Source of the DNA: JBFIHZ01 sp041601535
GTDB lineage: Bacteria > Pseudomonadota > Gammaproteobacteria > Xanthomonadales > SZUA-36
NCBI GenBank assembly: GCA_041601535.1
Contig: JBFIHZ010000037.1
Coordinates: 1-19,755, forward strand
DNA: 19,755 bases
Direction of reading: 5' to 3'
Part shown: one piece after another, positions 14,735-19,755 of the stretch
How positions within the stretch are numbered: position 1 is the first letter of the stretch
How the letters are laid out: each line of letters opens with the position of its first letter
Notes under the pieces: generated by a model
What the model saw: only the letters and a program-made list of their open reading frames with translations
Told to the model about the DNA's origin: nothing
Database searches by the model: none
Made by a program: the position numbers and the translations under genes

Positions 14735-15606
14735 CAGCCCTTGCTTTGCCGCCTGCGCCTGCCGCGCAGCGCTTCAAGCGAGAGCCAGGTCAGCACCGCG
14801 CCAATCACCAGCGCGCCGATGGCAATTTGCACGAATAACGAGTAATCAAAGCGGTAACGGCCGCTGGCCGGGTCGTATACCGTGCAGAACAGGCGAACCC
14901 GATCCAACAGACTGGCCACCAGGTGCTGGCCGGGTCGAGGTTGGTTGTATACCAGTTGCTTGAGTGGCTCCATCAGCCACGGCAGATCAAATGCAGCGCC
15001 ATAAACCTGGGTGTAGATCTGGCCATCGCGGTCCACCACGGTTACCTGGTTGATGTGATCGAAGCCACGCGGCGATGGATAGTAAACAAACCCCAAATTG
15101 CTGACGAGTTCCTTCATTGTCTGCGCATCGGCACTGAGAAAATGCCAGTCCTTGTCATCGATCTGCTGCGCGGCGGCAAATGACCGCATGGCTTCAGCGG
15201 TGTCATTGGCGGTATCAAAACCGATGGTCAGAACGGTGAAGCTGTCTTCTCCCAGTGCCTGCCGCGAGGCGCTCACGGCGCTGGCCAGGTGGCGGGTAAT
15301 GGCCGGACAGACATGGTAACAGGACGTGAATACCAGGCTGATCAGCAGGGGCCTGCCCTTGAAGTCCTGCAGGTTCACTGGCTGACCGTAACGGTTGCTG
15401 AACTGCAGATCGGCCAGCGCACGACCGATTGCAGCCTGCGATGTGCTGAGGGCCTGGTCTGCATCGTATTGCTGCCGGGTGGGGTCCTGCGCTCCGCTCA
15501 TTGCCGGCATGCAGGCCAAGCTGCAGGCCAGCAAGCAGCCTGTTAGAAGCCCGGGCCGGCGGTGCGCGCCAGCAGGCCCGATGGTCCATCGCGACCGTGT
15601 TCTCAT
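14734..15606 (-). CDS. SCO1/SenC/PrrC-type copper chaperone
   Basis: A thioredoxin-fold protein that delivers copper to the CuA site of subunit II. The Cu-binding Cys pair is in FTSCYHVCP, and the later conserved His is in RGFDHINQVTVVDRDG. An N-terminal signal or anchor (GLLTGCLLACSLACMPAMSGAQ) and a C-terminal helix (about LFVQIAIGALVIGAVLTWLS) place the domain in the periplasm; the extra C-terminal anchor is unusual for SCO proteins but has been seen in similar clusters. I chose the ATG at 15606 (290 residues). The open frame extends to 15783, but that extension would run through a terminator hairpin and into the subunit I gene. The stop overlaps the next ATG (TGATG). Confidence 0.88.
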   Translation of the reverse strand: MRTRSRWTIGPAGAHRRPGLLTGCLLACSLACMPAMSGAQDPTRQQYDADQALSTSQAAIGRALADLQFSNRYGQPVNLQDFKGRPLLISLVFTSCYHVCPAITRHLASAVSASRQALGEDSFTVLTIGFDTANDTAEAMRSFAAAQQIDDKDWHFLSADAQTMKELVSNLGFVYYPSPRGFDHINQVTVVDRDGQIYTQVYGAAFDLPWLMEPLKQLVYNQPRPGQHLVASLLDRVRLFCTVYDPASGRYRFDYSLFVQIAIGALVIGAVLTWLSLEALRGRRRRQSKG

Positions 15607-15622
15607 CCACACGGTCGAAGCA

Positions 15623-15652
15623 AAAACGCCGGGTTTGGTAACCCGGCGTTTT
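15623..15652 (-). terminator. Intrinsic terminator/attenuator between subunit I and SCO genes
   Basis: AAAACGCCGGGTT (15623-15635), loop TGGT, AACCCGGCGTTTT (15640-15652): a perfect 13 bp stem. On the minus strand the right arm is followed by a run of five T, a textbook intrinsic terminator for the subunit II-I transcript. Because the A/T tracts are symmetric it could work on both strands. It implies reduced readthrough into the SCO, cytochrome b and hemerythrin genes. Confidence 0.8.
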
Positions 15653-15668
15653 ATGGCTTGGATCTGAC

Positions 15669-17381
15669 TCAGGATAATGGCCATACCGAAGCCAGGTATT
15701 TCCAGTTCACCCAGTAATAGATCACGAAGATGGACAGGAAGAAAATCGCCAGCACAAAGGTTCCCGGCGCAGCAAAGCCCCATTTGCCCGCGGCGGCATG
15801 CCCGCCCTGTGGCGTCAGGTCCGGTGCGGCGCGCATCAGCCGTGTGGTTGCGGTGCCAAAGTGAGACTCGGAATCAACGCGTTTGCCAAAGAACACCGAG
15901 CCGACGGTAATCAGCACGAAAATGGCGCCACCCACAACTGCCGTCACGCCGCTGACGCCGACGATGCCCATCAACGTGTACGCGCTGGCGGGGTAGTCAA
16001 ATCCCAGCAGCGAGTCGGTAAACGTCATATCCCAGTGCCGGCGCTGTACGCCCAGGGTGCCGGCGCCCATCATCACCAGGGTGAACAACGCCATGCCACC
16101 GCCAAAGAGGTACGGTTGCCAGCGTGCCAGACCGGGCAGGATCACCTGGCGGCGGAACAGGACCGGGATCAGGAAATAGGTCAGTGACATAAAGGCCAGC
16201 GTGGTGCCCAGTACCACCGTGGCATGGAAATGGCCGGGCACATAAATGGTGTTGTGAATGATGATATTGATTTGCTCCGTGCCCATCACGACGCCGGAAA
16301 TACCACCGATAAAGCCGAAACCGATCACTGAAATGAACATGCCGGAGAACACCGGGTTACCCCACGGCGCCTTGCGCAGCCATTCAAACAGGCCACGGCT
16401 GAGGCCCTTGGCGCGTTGTGCTACCTCGATGGAGCCGGGCACGGTCAGGCCGTGCACCATGCTGGCCAGTACCGCCAGGTACATCGCGTAACTGGTGTTG
16501 AAAATTTTCCAGGTGGAACTCAGGCCAGGGTCAACCAGCAGGTGATGCGCCGAAGCCAGCTGCAGGAAGAAAATATACAGCAGGAAGGCACCGCGGCTGA
16601 CTTTCTCCGACAGCGGTTTGGCGCCAAACACAATGGCCGCGATGGCATACCAGACGGAGACGTGAGCGGCGACATTGATTTGCTGGGATGAGTGGCCAAA
16701 TCCCCACCAGATCAACCGGTACATGGCGGGATCAATATAGCCAATCAGACCCACCGACCACAGGTAGGTGGGGATCAGGATGATGGCACCCATGGCAATG
16801 GTGAAAATCGCGATGATACAGGCGGTAAGCGCGCCAAAGGTCACCAGCGGAATGGAGCCCTCGTAGGTCTTTTCTTCCCTGGCGATCACCAGTGTTCCCA
16901 GGAAGATGAAGCAACCGATCAGCGCACCGACAGCGAACAGGATCAGGCCGAGGTAAAAGTTGGGGTCGGCCGGCATCGGCACATACGAGGTCATCATTAC
17001 CGAGGAATTGCCCGACAGCACCGAGTAGTTATTCAGCACGGCGCCAGCCACCATCAGGAAAAATCCCAGCCAGGCCAGCCTGGGCGTGGCGATGCGCACC
17101 CGCAACAGCGTGGAACTGCAGAAATACAGCACTGCGATTTCGAAGAAAATGATCCAGTAGATCAGCATATTGATGCCATGAATGGTCAACAGCTGGTAAA
17201 AGCGGTCGGCCGGCAGCAGGTGAACGGCCGGCCAGCGGGTCAGGGTGACCATCAGTGCGGTAATCCCACCGATCAACAGCATGACCACTGCCACCACGGC
17301 GTGAGCCCGGATCAGGCGTTCTGCCGACTGGTGAAACTGCAGGCCGGACTCAGGGCAGGTTCTGAACAAGTGCTTGGTCAT
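15669..17381 (-). CDS. Heme-copper oxidase superfamily subunit I, Tyr-less (candidate sNOR catalytic subunit, NorY-like)
   Basis: A 570-residue polytopic catalytic subunit. All metal ligands are visible: His68 (LLTIHGIN) and His386 for the low-spin heme, His384 (VPGHFHAT) for the active-site heme, His230 (GFGHSSQQ) and His279-His280 (SAHHLL) for the second metal. In A- and B-type oxidases the first of these is followed by a cross-linked Tyr (HPxxY); here the position is Gln234. Absence of this Tyr is a known mark of heme-copper NO reductases outside the cNOR/qNOR families. The gene order subunit II, subunit I, SenC equals the norS-norY-senC (sNOR) cluster described in ammonia-oxidising bacteria. 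Its ATG overlaps the subunit II stop by 4 bp (ATGA). A B-family ('b(o/a)3-type') oxidase is the alternative label; biochemistry must decide. Confidence 0.9.
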   Translation of the reverse strand: MTKHLFRTCPESGLQFHQSAERLIRAHAVVAVVMLLIGGITALMVTLTRWPAVHLLPADRFYQLLTIHGINMLIYWIIFFEIAVLYFCSSTLLRVRIATPRLAWLGFFLMVAGAVLNNYSVLSGNSSVMMTSYVPMPADPNFYLGLILFAVGALIGCFIFLGTLVIAREEKTYEGSIPLVTFGALTACIIAIFTIAMGAIILIPTYLWSVGLIGYIDPAMYRLIWWGFGHSSQQINVAAHVSVWYAIAAIVFGAKPLSEKVSRGAFLLYIFFLQLASAHHLLVDPGLSSTWKIFNTSYAMYLAVLASMVHGLTVPGSIEVAQRAKGLSRGLFEWLRKAPWGNPVFSGMFISVIGFGFIGGISGVVMGTEQINIIIHNTIYVPGHFHATVVLGTTLAFMSLTYFLIPVLFRRQVILPGLARWQPYLFGGGMALFTLVMMGAGTLGVQRRHWDMTFTDSLLGFDYPASAYTLMGIVGVSGVTAVVGGAIFVLITVGSVFFGKRVDSESHFGTATTRLMRAAPDLTPQGGHAAAGKWGFAAPGTFVLAIFFLSIFVIYYWVNWKYLASVWPLS

Positions 17382-17929
17382 AGTTCACTCTCCCTGACAC
17401 GTATCTTGCCCACCATGTTGTGGTGGCCAATGCCGCAGAACTCATTACAAATAATGGTCTGATCACCGGAGGTGTCCGGCGTCAGGGTCAACACCATTTC
17501 GTAGCCGGGCAAGATCTGTGTATTGATGTTCACCGGCTGTAAGGAAAATCCATGCTGCCAGTCCATCGACGCAATATGCAGGCGATAGGTCTGGCCTTTC
17601 TCCAGCTCCAGGATGGGCCACCATTGCCACAGGCGGGCAATCAGGTAGACATCACTGCCCGGCGGCGGGCTGACCACCGGAATCTGCTGGTTGGTCTCGG
17701 TGCGTACCGTGTATTCGTTGACCATGGCCTGGGTTTTGGCCATAAAAGCTTCCGGAGTGGTGCGATAGGCTTCATTGGACAGGTTCTGCTTTCCGTAGAC
17801 GTGCCACAGCGGCATCATCACAAACATGATCAGTGACCAGATCAGCGCGATGGCGATCCAGGTGCCTTCCACGCGGTCCAGTGGCTGTTTCCACCAGATG
17901 ATTTCGCTTGGGGGTTGTATGGTGCTCAC
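17378..17929 (-). CDS. CuA-containing subunit II (candidate NorS)
   Basis: A 183-residue membrane-anchored cupredoxin that takes electrons from cytochrome c or a similar donor. One N-terminal helix (about 24-46) holds the domain in the periplasm. The full binuclear CuA set is present: His126 (DWQHGFSL), Cys161, Glu163, Cys165, His169 and Met172 in CNEFCGIGHHNM. The start codon is GTG (17929-17927), supported by a strong GGAGG ribosome site (17937-17941) at 7 bases. A single transmembrane helix is more like B-type subunit II than the two-helix mitochondrial type. Coupled to subunit I by an ATGA overlap, and preceded by the 53-residue helix protein. Confidence 0.93.
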   Translation of the reverse strand: MSTIQPPSEIIWWKQPLDRVEGTWIAIALIWSLIMFVMMPLWHVYGKQNLSNEAYRTTPEAFMAKTQAMVNEYTVRTETNQQIPVVSPPPGSDVYLIARLWQWWPILELEKGQTYRLHIASMDWQHGFSLQPVNINTQILPGYEMVLTLTPDTSGDQTIICNEFCGIGHHNMVGKIRVRESEL

Positions 17930-17968
17930 GATGCGCCCTCCCTGCAGGCTTGTGGCATGGTGTGGGGC

Positions 17969-18130
17969 TTACTTGGCAAGCGGTATGGTGACCAGTTCCA
18001 TGATGCCCCAGATGATGTAAAACACCGTCGGGAACACCACGCCGATAAACAGCAGCAGGAAGGGATTGTCGAGTATCTTCTGCATGACCGGAACCCGCTC
18101 TTCAGGTGTGCTGGATGTTTCTTCGTTCAT
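17969..18130 (-). CDS. 53-residue one-helix membrane protein, first gene of the operon
   Basis: An ATG at 18130-18128 opens a 53-codon frame ending TAA at 17971-17969. The product has a polar, acidic N-terminus (MNEETSSTPEERVPV), an amphipathic QKILDNP stretch and one hydrophobic helix (about residues 24-47, with the aromatic run FYIIWG), ending in PLAK. An AAGGA ribosome site sits 10 bases before the ATG. It lies 39 bp upstream of the subunit II gene on the same strand and directly behind the FNR-box promoter. It looks like a small structural subunit comparable in size and topology to CcoQ or to the subunit IIa of ba3 oxidase, although no sequence match is claimed. Confidence 0.7.
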   Translation of the reverse strand: MNEETSSTPEERVPVMQKILDNPFLLLFIGVVFPTVFYIIWGIMELVTIPLAK

Positions 18131-18196
18131 CTGTGGCTGTCCTTGTAGTGAAAGGGGTGGGGGTGCCTGACGGCTGAAGCCGTGCCAGAGTGTCCC

Positions 18197-18244
18197 GTAT
18201 CAGATTCTAGCGCCGGTAGTTTTTGCTCAGTTGATGCAGGTCAA
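18197..18244 (-). promoter_or_regulatory. FNR/Dnr-type class II promoter of the heme-copper operon
   Basis: The palindrome TTGATGCAGGTCAA (18231-18244) matches TTGAT-N4-ATCAA in 9 of 10 positions. On the minus strand a -10-like TAGAAT lies at 18209-18204, which would start transcription near 18197-18196. The box centre (18237.5) is then 41 bases upstream, the standard activating position for FNR, Anr or Dnr. The leader to the first ATG would be about 66 nt. The box also overlaps the likely -35 region of the divergent lipoprotein gene (TATTAT -10 at 18252-18257), so binding might repress that gene. Confidence 0.65.
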
Positions 18245-18304
18245 ATACATCTATTATTTATCTCGCGTACCATGCAGTGACCGCTCCGTGTAGCCAGTTG
18301 CCTT

Positions 18305-18949
18305 ATGCTTAAGTCCAGTCGAAATGTGGGTTTGCTGCTGATCAGCATCACCCTGTCTGCATGTGATCGCCAGCCGGCGCCCGGGCCGGAAATTCACGAC
18401 ACCAAGTACCGTGCCGTGGACGCTATCGGTACCGTGCTGGACCCTTCCGTGGCGCCCGGTGTTTGCGTCTACGATGAGTTCACTGAGCTGACCTGGGAAG
18501 TCAAGTCAGACCAGCCCGGCCTGCATGATTGGCGCAACACTTACAGTTGGTACGATCCACAGGAATCCAGCGATGGCGAACTGGATTACCGTGGCGTCGC
18601 CGACGGTGGTGAATGCACCGGCAGCGGTTGTGATACCGCCGCATTCGTGCAGCAGGTCAATGCAGTTGGCCTGTGTGGCCAGCGCGACTGGCGCATGCCC
18701 ACCCGCGACGAGCTGGGTTCGATCAGCGACCCGCGGATCGGCCGTCCGCCGCCCTCAATCAACACCCGTCATTTTCCATTCACCCAGCCGGCCGAGTACT
18801 GGTCGGGCAATGACTACCAGTTCCAGTGGGACGCAGCCTGGGTATGGAATTTTGGCAATGGCATGGACCGGGTGGAGTGGAAGGCATCGCCGCGACACGT
18901 CCGCCTGGTGCGCGGGCAGCCACGGCAGGTGGCCCGCGTGAAGGACTGA
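18305..18949 (+). CDS. DUF1566 lipoprotein
   Basis: A 214-residue predicted lipoprotein with signal MLKSSRNVGLLLISITLSAC (lipid-modified Cys20). The mature part has the DUF1566/Lcl C-terminal pattern: TWEVKS and DWRNTYSWYDP near the start, an AFVQQVNAVGLCGQRDWRMPTRDELGSI core, then a PAEYWSGNDY strand and a VRLVRG end. Four mature Cys (CVYDE, CTGSGC, LCGQ) may form disulfides in the periplasm. DUF1566 proteins are surface or periplasmic proteins of unknown role related to the FimH-independent Lcl/adhesin-like fold. It is divergent from the respiratory operon, and only the shared intergenic FNR box links the two. Confidence 0.82.
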   Translation: MLKSSRNVGLLLISITLSACDRQPAPGPEIHDTKYRAVDAIGTVLDPSVAPGVCVYDEFTELTWEVKSDQPGLHDWRNTYSWYDPQESSDGELDYRGVADGGECTGSGCDTAAFVQQVNAVGLCGQRDWRMPTRDELGSISDPRIGRPPPSINTRHFPFTQPAEYWSGNDYQFQWDAAWVWNFGNGMDRVEWKASPRHVRLVRGQPRQVARVKD

Positions 18950-19018
18950 GCACGCTATACGTTTCGGATCCAGGCTGCTCCGGTTTCGGCCCGTTACAGC
19001 TCCTGGGTGCCGTACGTA

Positions 19019-19735
19019 TCAGTCACTTTCCTTATCCGCCGCGCAGCTTGCCGGGCCAATGCCCTCGGCGACAAAGGCTTCAAGCTCTTGTAAAAACCGG
19101 TTGGCCGCGCGGTTGGCTGCTGCAGCGCCGGCCACGGGGTTGGCCGCGCTGGCCGGTTCCGTGTATGCAAAGATCCTGGAGGCCAGCAGTGACCGCTCAG
19201 GCACGTTGATCAGACCGGCTTTGATTACCAGGCGGACCGAACTGTGGCCATCACTGAACTCCTGTTGCAGGGTTTTGAGTTCAACATCCAGCCGCAAGTC
19301 GGTACGGATGTCGGTGGAGCCGCTGACCACCGCGCCCAGCAGTCCGCTGGAATCCAGCCGGGCTTCCATCAGGGCGGCAAGCATGCGTGCCGGGGAATCG
19401 ACCCACGCGTGGTAGGCGAAATAATCCAGCCGGGGTGGCTGTTCGGAATAGGCTATGCGTGCTGTGTTGTACCCGGGTGCAGATAGGGGCGCAGCAACGC
19501 GCAGGCTGAGGCACGGACGCGATTGCGCCGTTTCAGCCCGGGTTTCGCTGCTGGCCAGTTGCAGCGCATAGGTCTGTCGGGCCGGGGCCGGGGACTTGCC
19601 GGGCAAGCTGCAGCCCGACAGCAGCAACAATCCGGCCAGGATACCGCACCAGCAGTATTTTCCAACTGGCCTGGCTGGCCAAACGTATTGGTCAACAGCA
19701 GCGGGTAGAGTCGTGATTTGCTGAATTGGTTTCAT
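19019..19735 (-). CDS. ABC-type transport auxiliary lipoprotein (PqiC/DUF330-like)
   Basis: A 238-residue lipoprotein, lipobox LLLLSGC with Cys42 as the lipidated residue, followed by a Pro/Ala linker and the YALQLAS strand that opens PqiC-type domains. Further family features are LSLRVAAPLSAPGYNTARIAYSEQP, the YFAYHAWVDSPARML segment, LDVELKTLQQEF, and a helical C-terminus (AANRAANRFLQELEAFVAEGI). Such proteins sit in the outer membrane and work with an MCE-domain ABC system in lipid trafficking. The start is supported by an ATGA overlap with a preceding frame that stops at 19734-19732. The upstream MCE/permease genes would lie beyond the window. Confidence 0.85.
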   Translation of the reverse strand: MKPIQQITTLPAAVDQYVWPARPVGKYCWCGILAGLLLLSGCSLPGKSPAPARQTYALQLASSETRAETAQSRPCLSLRVAAPLSAPGYNTARIAYSEQPPRLDYFAYHAWVDSPARMLAALMEARLDSSGLLGAVVSGSTDIRTDLRLDVELKTLQQEFSDGHSSVRLVIKAGLINVPERSLLASRIFAYTEPASAANPVAGAAAANRAANRFLQELEAFVAEGIGPASCAADKESD

Positions 19736-19755
19736 TCGCCTGGTCCGGGTTTGGG
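19732..19755 (-). CDS. Possible C-terminal end of the upstream gene (partial)
   Basis: The frame ending in TGA at 19734-19732 overlaps the ATG of the PqiC-like lipoprotein by 4 bases (ATGA) and reads PKPGPGE before the stop. From the usual order of these operons it would be an MCE/MlaD-type protein, but only seven codons are visible, so the identity is context inference alone. Confidence 0.3.
   Translation of the reverse strand, partial: PKPGPGE

Noticed and set aside
15607..15783. N-terminal extension of the SCO/SenC frame
   Set aside because: The extension would translate through a perfect terminator hairpin and overlap the end of the subunit I gene; the signal sequence fits a start at 15606.

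Overview
The window looks like a chromosomal segment of a GC-rich, free-living and probably marine or environmental gammaproteobacterium. This is inferred from family content: SufU, a DinF-type MATE pump, a TonB receptor with an EEVIITARK box, a PqiC-like lipoprotein, and a CuA/heme-copper respiratory cluster. No taxonomic marker is present, so the lineage is a guess.

Left block (15-4397, all minus strand): a SufU-type Fe-S scaffold protein, a lipoprotein of the endonuclease/exonuclease/phosphatase fold, a MATE efflux transporter and a DUF2608/HAD-like lipoprotein. These are ordinary housekeeping or envelope genes.

Centre (4500-10530): a tRNA-Ser(GGA) gene with a good sigma70 promoter is followed by a tandem array in which the last ~20 bases of the tRNA are copied twice more. 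Each tail is followed by a strong GC hairpin, and the two full units carry smaller hairpins as well, an arrangement reminiscent of the E. coli tyrT/rtT repeats. After it comes an AT-richer accessory stretch: a TonB-dependent receptor, a short-chain dehydrogenase, and an orphan secreted protein gene on the minus strand. The orphan lies between two diverged copies of a ~60 bp sequence, the second of which forms the 5' end of the next gene.

Right block (10527-18130): a respiratory and probably nitric-oxide-related locus. A minus-strand operon encodes, in transcription order, a 53-residue one-helix membrane protein missed by ordinary length cut-offs, a CuA subunit II, a heme-copper subunit I that has Gln where oxidases have the cross-linked Tyr, a SCO/SenC copper chaperone, a cytochrome b-ferredoxin-MvhD fusion, and a hemerythrin. 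Most junctions overlap or abut (ATGA, TGATG, TAA|ATG). The subunit II - subunit I - SenC order is that of the norS-norY-senC (sNOR) clusters described in ammonia oxidisers. An FNR/Dnr-type box sits at the class II position upstream of the operon. Converging on it from the plus strand are a second heme-copper subunit I-like protein, whose Cu_B His pair is His-Glu, and a small two-helix protein; an FNR-like box also lies at the start of that transcript. The best overall hypothesis is a low-oxygen or NO-inducible non-canonical NO reductase (or oxidase) system with its own electron donor module.

Right edge: a DUF1566 lipoprotein (plus strand) and a PqiC/DUF330-type ABC auxiliary lipoprotein (minus strand) whose upstream partner runs out of the window.
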